From: Bacteroidales bacterium UBA4866
GTDB taxonomy: Bacteria > Bacteroidota > Bacteroidia > Bacteroidales > P3
Assembly (NCBI GenBank): GCA_002399565.1
Contig: DHDW01000015.1
Location: forward strand, 3,264 to 29,095
Direction: 5' to 3'
Length of the DNA: 25,832 bases
Part shown: piece by piece, positions 14,581 to 23,661 of the stretch
How the letters are laid out: each line of letters opens with the position of its first letter
How positions within the stretch are numbered: position 1 is the first letter of the stretch
Position numbers and translations under genes: made by a program
Notes under the pieces: generated by a model
What the model was told of the DNA's origin: nothing
Database searches by the model: none
Seen by the model: the letters and a program-made list of their open reading frames with translations, nothing else

Positions 14581-15237
14581 ATGAGTGCTGCAGAGAATAA
14601 AGAGAGTCAAGTTAAATCCAAAAAGAGAGTTGCTGAGCATGGTGAGGTTTTTACCAATCAAAGAGAGGTTAATGCAATGCTTGACCTTGTTAAAGACCAA
14701 ACCCAAAGAATAGAGGCTACATTCTTAGAGCCTGCTTGCGGTGATGGGAATTTTCTAATTGAAATTCTTCGCCGAAAACTCAATGTTTTAAAAGAAAAAT
14801 ACTCTAAAAGCAGGCTTGAATACAATGCTAATTTGATTAAAGCAGTAAGTAGTATTTATGGAGTTGAGCTCCTGGAAGACAACACCAATCAATGCAGAGA
14901 AAGACTCTTTAATGAAATCCAGAAAACTTATTTATCCCTTTTTGAAAATGATGATACTGCAAAGCAACTGTTAAGCAGTGTAAGATTTGTTTTAAATAAA
15001 AATATTATTTGTGGCAATGCTCTTGACTATACCACAAATGACGGAGAACCTATTGTCTTTACGGAATGGAAATTTATTAATGATACTGATGTAAAGCAAA
15101 GATGTTTCGACTATGAGGTTGTTTTGGACAAAGGAAAACAAACCTCTCTTTTTGCCGATGATGATTCCATTGCCAGCATTCCTGAGCATGGGAAAGAATA
15201 TCCACCAATTCATTATTTAAAACTTGGAGAACAATGA
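14581..15237 (+). CDS. SAM-dependent methyltransferase-like protein without NPPY (split methylase component)
   Basis: The 218-aa protein starts HGEVFTNQREVNAMLDLV and carries the SAM-binding motif I FLEPACGDGNFLIEIL (E50 to L63), followed by YGVELLEDN (acidic motif II) and CGNALDY. It lacks the catalytic D/N-P-P-Y motif of N6-adenine methylases, so alone it should not methylate; members of this type sit directly in front of an NPPY-containing Eco57I-like methylase, as here. It probably contributes SAM binding or regulation to a two-protein methylase. The frame stays open upstream to a TTG at 14488, but that extension lies inside the predicted leader hairpin and reads as low-complexity hydrophobic sequence, so ATG at 14581 is chosen. 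Its stop overlaps the next start (ATGA at 15234-15237), showing translational coupling. Confidence 0.8.
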   Translation: MSAAENKESQVKSKKRVAEHGEVFTNQREVNAMLDLVKDQTQRIEATFLEPACGDGNFLIEILRRKLNVLKEKYSKSRLEYNANLIKAVSSIYGVELLEDNTNQCRERLFNEIQKTYLSLFENDDTAKQLLSSVRFVLNKNIICGNALDYTTNDGEPIVFTEWKFINDTDVKQRCFDYEVVLDKGKQTSLFADDDSIASIPEHGKEYPPIHYLKLGEQ

Positions 15238-16769
15238 GAGAAATTAATTACAATCCTGATGTTCTTACCTGTCTTGCCAATTTGAGCAATGACGAGGTTT
15301 TTACACCTCCAACAATTGTTAATCAAATGCTGAATACCTTGCCTAAAGACTTATGGAAAAATTCAAAAACAAAGTTTCTTGACCCATTTACAAAGAGTGG
15401 TGTTTTCCTAAGAGAAATTGTAAAGAGATTGAATGCTGGATTGGAAAAGGAAATACCCGACTTGCAAGAGAGAATTAACCATATATTAAAAAATCAAGTA
15501 TATGGAATTGCAATAACTGAACTCACTGCTTTGCTCACTCGCAGAAGTCTTTATTGCAGTAAATATGCCAACGGAGAAAAATCAATAACAAATATATTTG
15601 AAAATGAAAATGGAAATATTGCTTATAAAAGAATTGAACATACTTGGGAAAACGGCAAATGTAAATATTGTGGAGCGAGTGAACATATTTATGATAGAGG
15701 AGAAGAATTAGAATCCCATGCTTATTTATTTATTCACAACAAAAACCCTTTTAAAGATATGCAATTTGATGTAATTATTGGCAACCCACCTTATCAATTA
15801 AATGACGGAGGAGGAACAGGAGATAGTGCAAAACCTATTTATAATTTATTTATCCAACAAGCTATTAAATTAAAACCTCGATATCTTTGTATGATTATTC
15901 CTTCTCGTTGGATGAAAGGAGGTAAAGGGCTTGATTCTTTTAGAAGCGATATGATTAATGATAAAAGAATTAGTTTCATGTACGATTATGAAAATGCAAA
16001 AGAATGTTTTAATAGTTTAGATATTGATGGTGGTGTTTGTTATTTTCTTTGGGATTCAAATTATAATGACAAAGTGAATTATTATTATAAGCCTAAAGAT
16101 CTTAATGAAATTTACTCTAAACGTTATTTAAAAAGTAATTTTACCGATACAGTAATTCGTGATATTAGACAAAGCTCAATAATTGAAAAGGTATTTAAAC
16201 ATAATGAAGAAAAGTTTAGTAATATAGTCTCATCAAGAAATCCATATGGACTAAGTGCTGATTTTTTCAACAATCCAGAAAAATATACAGATATTCATTT
16301 TGACAATAAAAAATTCACAAATTCATACAAGATATTTGGAGTAAAAGGGAAAAAAGGAGGAGCTAAAAGAGTTGAAGGTTATATATCAACAGAAAGTTTA
16401 ATCAAAAATATAGATTCTGCTAAAAAATATAAACTTTTTTTCTCTAAAGCATATATGACAACTTCAACACTCCCTCCTGATATTATTTTTGGGGAGAGGA
16501 TGAATATTTGTACAGAAACCTTTTTAGAAATTGGAGCATTTGAAAGAAAATATGAGGCTGAAAACTGTTTGTCCTATATAAAAACAAAATTTTTTAGAGC
16601 ATTATTATTTTACATGAGAAGCTCTTTAAATATTTCTCAAAAAACATTTGGTTTAATTCCTCTTCAAGATTTTAATGAAGAATGGACTGATGAGAAGCTT
16701 TATAAGAAATATGGGTTAAGCAAAGAGGAAATAGATTTTATTGAGAGTATGATTAGACCTATGGAATAG
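15234..16769 (+). CDS. Eco57I-type N6-adenine DNA methyltransferase (NPPY)
   Basis: The 511-aa protein opens with NDEVFTPPTIVNQML, then motif I FLDPFTKSGVFLREIV (from about residue 48; D50-P-F with a Ser-Gly instead of the classic GxGxF), a CxxC element in KCKYCGASEH (about 141-150) that could bind zinc, and motif IV FDVIIGNPPYQ (N184-P-P-Y187). The segment KPRYLCMIIPSRWMKGGKGL follows, as in Eco57I-family methylases, and the C-terminal part (about 300-511) probably holds target recognition. It would methylate adenine in a specific site to protect host DNA. Motif I is weaker than in the partner protein encoded just upstream, in line with a shared or split cofactor site. A GGAG lies 5 nt before the overlapping ATG. 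The helicase gene follows 36 bp downstream. Confidence 0.88.
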   Translation: MREINYNPDVLTCLANLSNDEVFTPPTIVNQMLNTLPKDLWKNSKTKFLDPFTKSGVFLREIVKRLNAGLEKEIPDLQERINHILKNQVYGIAITELTALLTRRSLYCSKYANGEKSITNIFENENGNIAYKRIEHTWENGKCKYCGASEHIYDRGEELESHAYLFIHNKNPFKDMQFDVIIGNPPYQLNDGGGTGDSAKPIYNLFIQQAIKLKPRYLCMIIPSRWMKGGKGLDSFRSDMINDKRISFMYDYENAKECFNSLDIDGGVCYFLWDSNYNDKVNYYYKPKDLNEIYSKRYLKSNFTDTVIRDIRQSSIIEKVFKHNEEKFSNIVSSRNPYGLSADFFNNPEKYTDIHFDNKKFTNSYKIFGVKGKKGGAKRVEGYISTESLIKNIDSAKKYKLFFSKAYMTTSTLPPDIIFGERMNICTETFLEIGAFERKYEAENCLSYIKTKFFRALLFYMRSSLNISQKTFGLIPLQDFNEEWTDEKLYKKYGLSKEEIDFIESMIRPME

Positions 16770-16805
16770 TTGTTATTGTGTTTTAAATTAAAAAACTAAA
16801 TTATT

Positions 16806-19316
16806 ATGAGTAATTATTTCCCTCCTAAAAGCATTCCTAAGATTTATGCTTATACAGATACTCGGTTTGATGGTTATTTGAAAATAGGCTATACAACCAA
16901 AACGGCAGAAGAAAGAGTAAAGGAGCAGTATCCTGTTTTGCTCCCTAATCAATCTTATGAAATTGTTTTGGAAGAGAATGCCATTCGTGAGGATGAAACT
17001 TTCTTTACTGATAAGGATATTCACAAAAGACTTAAGCAAAAAGGAATAAGGAATAAAAATGGAGAATGGTTTGAATGTTCTGTTAAGGATGTAAGGTCTT
17101 GCATTTTAGCCGAAAGAAAAGGAATTATAAACCAAGAAGAAAGGGTTTTGGATTTTAAAATGCGTCCTGAACAGAAGGAAGCAGTAAGAAAAACATCAAG
17201 TTATTTTCGTTCATTTGACAAAGAAGAAAATATTATTCCTCACTTTCTTTGGAATGCAAAAATGAGATTTGGAAAAACTTTTGCCTCATATCAGCTTGCT
17301 TTGGAAATGGGCTGGAAGAAGATTTTGGTTCTTACCTTTAAGCCTGCCGTTCTTAGTGCATGGAAAGAAGATTTACAATCCCATATTGATTTTGAAGAGT
17401 GGCAGTTTGTTTCAAGCAGAGAAGAAGATTTGAAAATTGATAAAGTAAATAAGAAGAAACCTTTTGTTTGCTTTGGTTCTTTTCAAGACTATTTGGGTAA
17501 GGATAGCCATACTGGTGGTATTAAGCCTAAAAATGAATGGGTACATAAAGAAGATTGGGATTGTGTTATCTTTGATGAATATCATTATGGTGCATGGAGA
17601 GATAATGCAAAGGATTTGTTTGGAAAGGATGATGAGTTTGATGCTTTGCAGGAAGAATTGAAAGAAATGGAAATTGAAAATCCAGATTATTTTGATGAAG
17701 AGTTGCTACCAATTAAAACAAAACATTATTTATATCTTTCAGGCACTCCTTTCAGGGCAATTGGCTCTGGGGAGTTTATTGAAGAACAAATATTCAACTG
17801 GACTTATTCCGATGAACAGAAAGCTAAAGAAATGTGGGATGATAAAAAAGGATATAATCCTTATGCATCATTGCCACGAATGGTTATGCTTACTTATCAA
17901 TTGCCTAAAGAAATTCAACAAATTGCAGTAAAGGGAGAATATGACGAGTTTGATTTGAATGTTTTCTTTTCGGCAGAGGGAAGTGGAAAGAATGCCAAAT
18001 TTGTTTATAAAAATGAAGTTCAAGCTTGGCTTAACTTGATTAGAGGTCAGTATTCAGAAACATTGGTTGATAATTTAAAACTGGGTAAGAAGAAACCTCC
18101 AATGCCTTATTCTGATGTTAGACTATTAAATGTATTACAACATAGTTTTTGGTTCCTTCCAAGTGTTGCTTCCTGCCATGCTATGTATAATTTAATGCAA
18201 AAGAGAAATAACACTTTCTATCACGATTACAAGATTATTGTTGCAGCTGGCAGTGAAGCTGGAATTGGCTTGGATGCTCTTACTCCAGTAATGGATGCAA
18301 TGGATAATCCAATTAAAACAAAAACAATAACTCTTTCTTGTGGTAAGCTAACTACTGGTGTAACTGTTCCAGCATGGACTGGTATTTTTATGCTTAGAAA
18401 TTCTTCAAGTCCTGAAACTTATTTTCAAGCTGTGTTTAGAGTTCAAAGTCCTTGGGTTGTTAAAAATCCTGATAAGAGTTCTCCAAATAGAGAAGAAATT
18501 ATTAAACATGAGTGCTATGTTTTTGATTTTTCTCCCAATCGTGCTTTAAATCAAGTTGCAACTTACAGCAATCAATTAGATATCTCAGAAAACAAAAGTA
18601 TTGAAACAAAGGTTGCAGAGTTTATTCACTTCCTCCCTATTTTGGCTTATGATGGGAGCACAATGAAAGAGATTGATGCTGGAGAAATTTTGGATATAAC
18701 TACAAGTGGAACAACTGCAACTCTTTTGGCTCAACGCTGGCAAAGTGCTATTTTGGTTAATGTGGATAATGTTACTCTTCAAAGATTATTAAGAAGTCAA
18801 GAAGCAATGGAAGCGTTAATGAGGATTGAAGGTTTTCGCTCTCTTAATCAAGACTTAGAAACAATAATCAACAAATCAGAAGCTATTAAGAAAACAAAAA
18901 AAGAAGCTGCTGAAAACGATGAAGAATTATCAAAGAAAGAAAAGAAAGAATTGTCCGATGAAGAAAAAGAAGTAAAGAGCAAGAGAAAAGAGATACAACA
19001 AAAGCTAATTAAGTTTGCAACAAGGATTCCTATTTTTATGTATTTAACAGACTTTAGAGAGCATACTTTAAGGGATGTTATTACTCAATTAGAGCCTTTG
19101 CTTTTTAAGAAGGTAACAGGTTTGGAAGTTAAGGACTTTTCTCTTTTGGAGAAGTTAGGTGTTTTTAATTCTGCTAAAATGAATGATGCTGTGTTTAAAT
19201 TTAAACGCTACGAGGATTCAAGTTTGGAATATACAGGATTAAGTAAGCATAAGAATTTAAGAGTTGGAGGTTACGACACAACCACAACAAGAATTGAGTT
19301 TGAAGAAATGAAGTAA
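16806..19316 (+). CDS. GIY-YIG/T5orf172 nuclease fused to SF2 helicase (restriction-type effector)
   Basis: The 836-aa protein combines an N-terminal GIY-YIG-superfamily domain of T5orf172 type (residues about 11-100: IYAYTD, GYLKIGYT, catalytic-type R37 in AEERVKEQ, DIHKRL and EWFECS) with an SF2 helicase. Helicase motifs are KMRFGKT (K157, Walker A), FDEYHYG (D257-E258-Y-H, Walker B), LSGTPFRA (from about 311) and QAVFRVQSPW (541-550, motif VI of the type III restriction-helicase style). A Lys/Glu-rich coiled coil lies near residues 690-740, followed by a conserved tail. This is the architecture expected for the DNA-translocating, cutting subunit of a restriction system using the two upstream methylase-type proteins. 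The start at 16806 places the nuclease motif at residue 13, as expected for the domain. It is the last gene of the set and converges on the TonB-family gene 16 bp away. Confidence 0.88.
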   Translation: MSNYFPPKSIPKIYAYTDTRFDGYLKIGYTTKTAEERVKEQYPVLLPNQSYEIVLEENAIREDETFFTDKDIHKRLKQKGIRNKNGEWFECSVKDVRSCILAERKGIINQEERVLDFKMRPEQKEAVRKTSSYFRSFDKEENIIPHFLWNAKMRFGKTFASYQLALEMGWKKILVLTFKPAVLSAWKEDLQSHIDFEEWQFVSSREEDLKIDKVNKKKPFVCFGSFQDYLGKDSHTGGIKPKNEWVHKEDWDCVIFDEYHYGAWRDNAKDLFGKDDEFDALQEELKEMEIENPDYFDEELLPIKTKHYLYLSGTPFRAIGSGEFIEEQIFNWTYSDEQKAKEMWDDKKGYNPYASLPRMVMLTYQLPKEIQQIAVKGEYDEFDLNVFFSAEGSGKNAKFVYKNEVQAWLNLIRGQYSETLVDNLKLGKKKPPMPYSDVRLLNVLQHSFWFLPSVASCHAMYNLMQKRNNTFYHDYKIIVAAGSEAGIGLDALTPVMDAMDNPIKTKTITLSCGKLTTGVTVPAWTGIFMLRNSSSPETYFQAVFRVQSPWVVKNPDKSSPNREEIIKHECYVFDFSPNRALNQVATYSNQLDISENKSIETKVAEFIHFLPILAYDGSTMKEIDAGEILDITTSGTTATLLAQRWQSAILVNVDNVTLQRLLRSQEAMEALMRIEGFRSLNQDLETIINKSEAIKKTKKEAAENDEELSKKEKKELSDEEKEVKSKRKEIQQKLIKFATRIPIFMYLTDFREHTLRDVITQLEPLLFKKVTGLEVKDFSLLEKLGVFNSAKMNDAVFKFKRYEDSSLEYTGLSKHKNLRVGGYDTTTTRIEFEEMK

Positions 19317-19332
19317 CCTCCATTATGAAAAC

Positions 19333-20031
19333 TTATTTATTAAGTTTGAATTTTACTGGTAGAGTGAATTGTTGTCTTACTACTTTTGTTCTTTGTTTGG
19401 CTGGCTTCCACTTTGGCATTTCTCTCACAACTCTAATTGCTTCTTCTCCCAAACCAGAGCCTGCATCTCTAAGAATTTTTATATCGGTTATTGAACCATC
19501 TTTTTCAACTACAAAAGTTAATGTTACTGTTCCTTCTGCTCCAGTTTCAACAGCTTGTCTTGGATATATGATTGTTTGTGCTAAGTATTCTTGAAGCTTT
19601 GCATATCCTCCTGGAAATTCTGCTTCTTCTTCAACTATATAAAAGACTTTATCAACTTCATCTTTCAATATTTCATCTGGAGCATCAATATCAATCTTTT
19701 CGAAAGTGGCTGCAACATTTTTATCTCCCAAAATATCATTCATATTCCATTCCTTTTTTATAACTACATCGTCATCAACAACGTCAAATTCTGTAGTTTT
19801 TGGGTCTGAAATTTGTTCTGGTTTTTGTAATTGAGGTTCTTCTTGAGTTATAGAAACAATATCTGGAATCACATCTACTACATCTCTTGAAATAAATACT
19901 GGATCTTTTTGCTCGTAGGACCTAAACTCAAAAGCAAAGATTGTTATGCTAAGAGCAACTATTAGTCCAAATTGGATAAACAAAGCTTTCTTGTTTTCAA
20001 GATTTGCTTTTGGGGTTTTCTTTGTTCTCAT
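19333..20031 (-). CDS. TonB family protein (energy transducer)
   Basis: The 232-aa protein has a short basic cytoplasmic start, one membrane helix (about 17-36), a Pro/Glu/Asp-rich periplasmic linker (about 50-140) and a C-terminal TonB domain (about 150-232: FPGGYAKLQEYLAQTIIYPRQAVETGAEG, VVEKDGSI, MPKWKPAKQ, PVKFKL). It would span the periplasm and transmit proton-motive-force energy from ExbB/ExbD to outer-membrane receptors; those genes are not in this window. The form is typical of Bacteroidota, where several TonB paralogues are usual. It is convergent with the helicase gene. No clear -7 box was found on the minus strand upstream (20032-20200). Confidence 0.92.
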   Translation of the reverse strand: MRTKKTPKANLENKKALFIQFGLIVALSITIFAFEFRSYEQKDPVFISRDVVDVIPDIVSITQEEPQLQKPEQISDPKTTEFDVVDDDVVIKKEWNMNDILGDKNVAATFEKIDIDAPDEILKDEVDKVFYIVEEEAEFPGGYAKLQEYLAQTIIYPRQAVETGAEGTVTLTFVVEKDGSITDIKILRDAGSGLGEEAIRVVREMPKWKPAKQRTKVVRQQFTLPVKFKLNK

Positions 20032-20342
20032 GACTATTTGTTTTTAGAGGTTAATTTATATGATTTATCTTTATTTCTCTTTTTGTCAATCGGAAGAACA
20101 TCTCCTTATTTCAATTCTACAACTCTGAATGGGAAGTATTATGTAGCTTTCTTATTTATTAGACGATAAATAATCTAAAATATTTCATAATTGATAATAA
20201 AATTAGGTTTTTAGAGTTTATTTGGATGAAAAGTAAGTATGAATGTATCTGAATTAAATTTATTTTTCAAGAACAAGAAAAAGTAAAAGTGGACAAAGGG
20301 AAAAGAAAGAAAGCGATTGAATTATAAAATATGTTAAATAAC
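20032..20342. other. Non-coding gap upstream of the tonB-family gene and queA
   Basis: This stretch between the divergent TonB-family gene and the queA promoter is AT-rich and shows no convincing gene, repeat or hairpin. A short open frame on the plus strand (19972-20169) is the shadow of the TonB gene running out into it. It presumably holds the TonB-gene promoter, which I cannot place. Confidence 0.4.
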
Positions 20343-20373
20343 TTGACAAAACAATAATATAGCTTTACCTTTG
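20343..20373 (+). promoter_or_regulatory. Promoter of the queA-ispD-APH/RapZ genes
   Basis: TTG (20343-20345, within TTGACA) is followed after 20 nt by TACCTTTG (20366-20373), one of the best matches in the window to the Bacteroidota consensus. The queA ATG is 51 bp downstream. Confidence 0.7.
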
Positions 20374-20424
20374 TATACTTTGGAAAAAATCAAGCAATTT
20401 TTAAAAGTATAGATAAATAAATTT

Positions 20425-21480
20425 ATGAAATTATCACAATTCAAGTACAATTTACCTAAAGAACTTATTGCCGAAAAACCTGCTATTGACAGAGACGCCT
20501 CACGTTTAATGGTAATTAACAAGAAAACAAAACAAATTGAGCACCGCTTATTCTCAGACATATTGGAGTATTTCGATGAAAAAGATTTATTTGTTTTTAA
20601 CGACACCAAGGTTTTCCCTGCTCGTTTATATGGAACAAAAGAAAAAACTAATGCAAGAATAGAAGTTTTCTTGCTGAGAGAAATTAATCCAGATACTCGT
20701 TTATGGGATATTTTGGTTGACCCTGCTCGTAAAATTAGAATTGGAAACAAGCTTTATTTTGGAGAAAATGATGATTTAGTTGCTGAAGTTATTGACAATA
20801 CAACTTCAAGAGGTAGAACTTTAAGATTTTTGTTTGATGGAACTCATGAAGAATTTAATAAGGTTTTACACAAACTTGGGAATACTCCAATTCCAGACGA
20901 TTTATTACGCATCAGAGATGTTATTCCTGAAGACAAGGAAAGATATCAAACAATTTATGCTAGAAACGAAGGAGCTGTTGTTGCTCCAACTGCAGGTTTC
21001 CACTTCAGTAAGCAATTGATGAAAAGGATGGAAATTAAAGGTTGTGAGTTTGCTTATGTTACTTTGCATTCTGGGTTAGGTAATTTTCGTCCAATTGAGG
21101 TTGAGGACTTAACTAAGCATAAAATGGACTCAGAAGAGATGCATGTTAATCAAGAAAATGCAAATATTATTAATAAGGCTGTGGAAAGAGGAAGTAAGGT
21201 TTGCTGTGTTGGAACAACTACAATGAAAGCTATGGAAACATCCGCTACAATCACTAAGAAGATTGTTCCTTTTGATGGTTGGTCTAACAAGTTTATCTTC
21301 CCTCCTTATGAATTTGGAGTTTCTAATTGTATGGTTACAAACTTTCACCCACCATTGTCTTCTATGCTTATGATTGCTGCTGCATTTGGAGGTTATGATT
21401 TAATTATGGAAGCATACAAACAAGCTATAGCTGAAAAATATAAATTCTTAACCTATGGTGATGCAATGCTTATCATCTAA
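20425..21480 (+). CDS. queA: S-adenosylmethionine:tRNA ribosyltransferase-isomerase (QueA)
   Basis: QueA transfers and isomerises the ribosyl part of SAM onto 7-aminomethyl-7-deazaguanine in tRNA, making epoxyqueuosine at the wobble position of GUN-anticodon tRNAs. The 351-aa protein shows the family signatures: [15 protein letters not shown] (around N59-D60-T61-K62), [67 protein letters not shown] and the terminal GDAMLI. Length and motif order are normal. The gene has its own consensus promoter and its last 26 bp overlap the start of ispD. No other queuosine genes are in the window. Confidence 0.97.
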   Translation: MKLSQFKYNLPKELIAEKPAIDRDASRLMVINKKTKQIEHRLFSDILEYFDEKDLFVFNDTKVFPARLYGTKEKTNARIEVFLLREINPDTRLWDILVDPARKIRIGNKLYFGENDDLVAEVIDNTTSRGRTLRFLFDGTHEEFNKVLHKLGNTPIPDDLLRIRDVIPEDKERYQTIYARNEGAVVAPTAGFHFSKQLMKRMEIKGCEFAYVTLHSGLGNFRPIEVEDLTKHKMDSEEMHVNQENANIINKAVERGSKVCCVGTTTMKAMETSATITKKIVPFDGWSNKFIFPPYEFGVSNCMVTNFHPPLSSMLMIAAAFGGYDLIMEAYKQAIAEKYKFLTYGDAMLII

Positions 21481-22174
21481 AAAAAAATATTTTATTGTTG
21501 TTGCAGGAGGCTTAGGACTTAGATTAAAGAGCGATATACCAAAACAATTTATTCCAATTTGTGGAAAACCTATATTGATGCGAACCTTAGAAAGGTTGCA
21601 TCAATATAGTAATGATATTAATATCATTTTAGTTCTTCCAAAACAGCATCAAGATTATTGGAAGCTACTTTGCTCAGAATATAATTTTGCAATTGCTCAT
21701 AAGGTGGTTGATGGAGGCAAGGAAAGGTTCTTTTCTGTGAAAAATGCCTTAGATTCTATTGATATTAATGAAGATGCAATTGTTGGCATTCACGATGGAG
21801 TTAGGCCTTTTGTTGATTTGAGCGTTATTGAAAAATGTTTCGAAACTGCCCAACTTAAAGGAAGTGCTATTCCTGCTGTTAATCCAGTTGAATCTGTAAG
21901 ATTTGGGAAAGAAGACATTAAAAACGATATTAATACTATTGCTTATAATCGCAACTTAGTTTGGCTTGTCCAAACTCCTCAATGTTTTGATTTGAAAGTA
22001 TTGAAAGAAGCCTATAGTCAACCCTTCAATAAAAGATTTACTGACGATGCTTCAGTTGTTGAAAGTATTGGATATAGGGTAAACTTGGTTGAAGGCAATA
22101 GAGAAAATATAAAAATTACTAACCCTTTAGATATTGCTTACGCAGAACTATTATTTAATGATTTCAAAAATTAA
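21455..22174 (+). CDS. ispD: 2-C-methyl-D-erythritol 4-phosphate cytidylyltransferase (IspD)
   Basis: IspD joins CTP and MEP to give CDP-ME, the third step of the non-mevalonate isoprenoid pathway. The 239-aa protein has [18 protein letters not shown] (nucleotide loop, with R23 and K30), [64 protein letters not shown] and the closing [15 protein letters not shown], all family-specific. IspD is preferred over other nucleotidyltransferases because of HDGVRPF and NIKIT. Starts at 21455 (ATG) and 21461 (ATG, two codons on) are both possible; both overlap queA in another frame. The APH-RapZ gene starts before the ispD stop, so translation of the three genes is probably coupled. Confidence 0.95.
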   Translation: MVMQCLSSKKKYFIVVAGGLGLRLKSDIPKQFIPICGKPILMRTLERLHQYSNDINIILVLPKQHQDYWKLLCSEYNFAIAHKVVDGGKERFFSVKNALDSIDINEDAIVGIHDGVRPFVDLSVIEKCFETAQLKGSAIPAVNPVESVRFGKEDIKNDINTIAYNRNLVWLVQTPQCFDLKVLKEAYSQPFNKRFTDDASVVESIGYRVNLVEGNRENIKITNPLDIAYAELLFNDFKN

Positions 22175-23567
22175 AGACTTATTCCTAAAGACTTTTAGCT
22201 CGGAAATAGAGAGAATTGAAAAAATCTCTGCTCATGGTTCACAAAGAGTTTATTTTAGATGTTACTGTACTAAAATTACTTGTTTGGCAGCATCTAATGA
22301 AAACCAGCTTGAAAATATTGCTTTTTTAGATTATGCAAAGCAACTTTCAGGCAAAGGAATTCGTGTTCCTGAAATTTACGCTCAAGATATTGAAAACAAT
22401 ATTTATCTCTTGGAAGATTTAGGAAATGTTTCTTTGTATGATTTAATTGAATTGGAGAAAAAAGGAGAGATTGATAAAGTAAGAATTGAAGAATATTATT
22501 ATAAAGTTATTGAAAGCCTACCAAAGATACAAATTGTTGCTGGCAAGGGATTTGATTATACTAATGCTTATCCAAGAAAAGCTTTTGACAAGCAATCCAT
22601 TAGTTGGGATTTAAACTACTTTAAGTACTATTTCTTGAAACTTTCTGGAATTGAATTCAATGAACAGGAATTAGAAAACGATTTTGAAAAGCAAACTGAC
22701 TATCTTCTTTCTGCTGATTGTGATTATTTCCTTTATCGCGATTTCCAATCAAGAAATATAATGATTACCGACAATCAACCAGCTTTTATTGACTTTCAAG
22801 GAGGTAGAAAAGGTGCATTACAATATGATTTAGCTTCTTTACTTTTTGATGGAAAAGCTGATTTAAAGCCTGAATTTAGAGAAGAACTACTAAGCAAATA
22901 CATTACTGAAGCAAAAAAATATATTGATGTAAATGAAAAAGAGTTTAGGAGTTATTTCTATGCCTATGTTTACATTCGCATTATGCAAGCAATGGGTGCT
23001 TATGGATTTAGAGGATATTTTGAAAGGAAAGAACACTTCCTTAAGAGTATTCCCTTTGCATTAAAGAATTTACATTATTTAGAAGAAAACATTAAGCTTG
23101 ATGTCGACTTGCCTTATCTTCACAAAATTTTTAAAGAAATGATTAATTCAGAGAAATTACAAAGTATAGCAAAACAAAAACTTAAAGTTACAATTAATAG
23201 TTTTTCCTTTAAAAGAGGTTATCCTCAAGATCTTTCGGGAAATGGAGGTGGTTTTGTTTTTGATTGCAGAGCAATTCATAATCCAGGAAGATATGAAGAA
23301 TTTAAAAATTTGAATGGAAGAGACAAAGAAGTTATTGAATTCTTAGAAAAAGAAGATGATGCAAAACTATTCTTTAGCAACACATTAGAATTAGTAAACA
23401 ATAGTATAAGAACTTATTTAGGCAGAAATTTCACTAATCTTTCAGTTAGTTTTGGATGTACTGGAGGACAACATCGCTCAGTTTTCTTTGCAGAGAAATT
23501 AGCTAAAGAGATTTCTCAAAATTCTGATATAGATGTTGTTTTGAACCACTTGGAACAAAATAAATAA
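22158..23567 (+). CDS. APH-type sugar/anomeric kinase fused to RapZ C-terminal domain
   Basis: The 469-aa protein (ATG at 22158; a TTG at 22134 is less likely) joins two domains. Residues about 10-320 form an aminoglycoside-phosphotransferase-like kinase close to AmgK-type cell-wall sugar kinases: YRDFQSRNIM gives the catalytic D195 and N200 (the usual preceding His is Tyr here), and FIDFQGG gives the metal-binding D212, followed by YDLASLLFD. Residues about 340-469 match the C-terminal domain of RapZ: INSFSFKRGYP, FVFDCRAIHNPGRYEEF, LNGRDKEVIEFL and GCTGGQHRSV (433-442). In RapZ this domain senses glucosamine-6-phosphate; the P-loop domain of RapZ is missing here. A role in peptidoglycan amino-sugar recycling with built-in sensing is an inference. 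The gene overlaps ispD by 17 bp. Confidence 0.88.
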   Translation: MISKIKDLFLKTFSSEIERIEKISAHGSQRVYFRCYCTKITCLAASNENQLENIAFLDYAKQLSGKGIRVPEIYAQDIENNIYLLEDLGNVSLYDLIELEKKGEIDKVRIEEYYYKVIESLPKIQIVAGKGFDYTNAYPRKAFDKQSISWDLNYFKYYFLKLSGIEFNEQELENDFEKQTDYLLSADCDYFLYRDFQSRNIMITDNQPAFIDFQGGRKGALQYDLASLLFDGKADLKPEFREELLSKYITEAKKYIDVNEKEFRSYFYAYVYIRIMQAMGAYGFRGYFERKEHFLKSIPFALKNLHYLEENIKLDVDLPYLHKIFKEMINSEKLQSIAKQKLKVTINSFSFKRGYPQDLSGNGGGFVFDCRAIHNPGRYEEFKNLNGRDKEVIEFLEKEDDAKLFFSNTLELVNNSIRTYLGRNFTNLSVSFGCTGGQHRSVFFAEKLAKEISQNSDIDVVLNHLEQNK

Positions 23568-23607
23568 AATAATAGGATTAAATCATTTCTTATTCGACAA
23601 AATATTA

Positions 23608-23615
23608 TAAATTTG
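23608..23615 (+). promoter_or_regulatory. -7 box of the DUF3822/rsmD gene set
   Basis: TAAATTTG matches TAnnTTTG, 46 bp before the ATG at 23662. No good TTG is present at the -33 position. Confidence 0.4.
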
Positions 23616-23661
23616 CAAACTAATAGCAATAATAGTAATACTTAAATTATATTTGAGAGAT

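Noticed and set aside
19329..19347. AAACTTA/TAAGTTT inverted repeat between the convergent helicase and TonB-family genes
   Set aside because: It is almost all A/T, has 7-bp arms and overlaps the last codons of the TonB-family gene; too weak to call a terminator.
20334..20750. 138-codon open frame on the minus strand across the start of queA
   Set aside because: It is antisense to a firmly identified queA and its promoter, with no family resemblance; a shadow frame.
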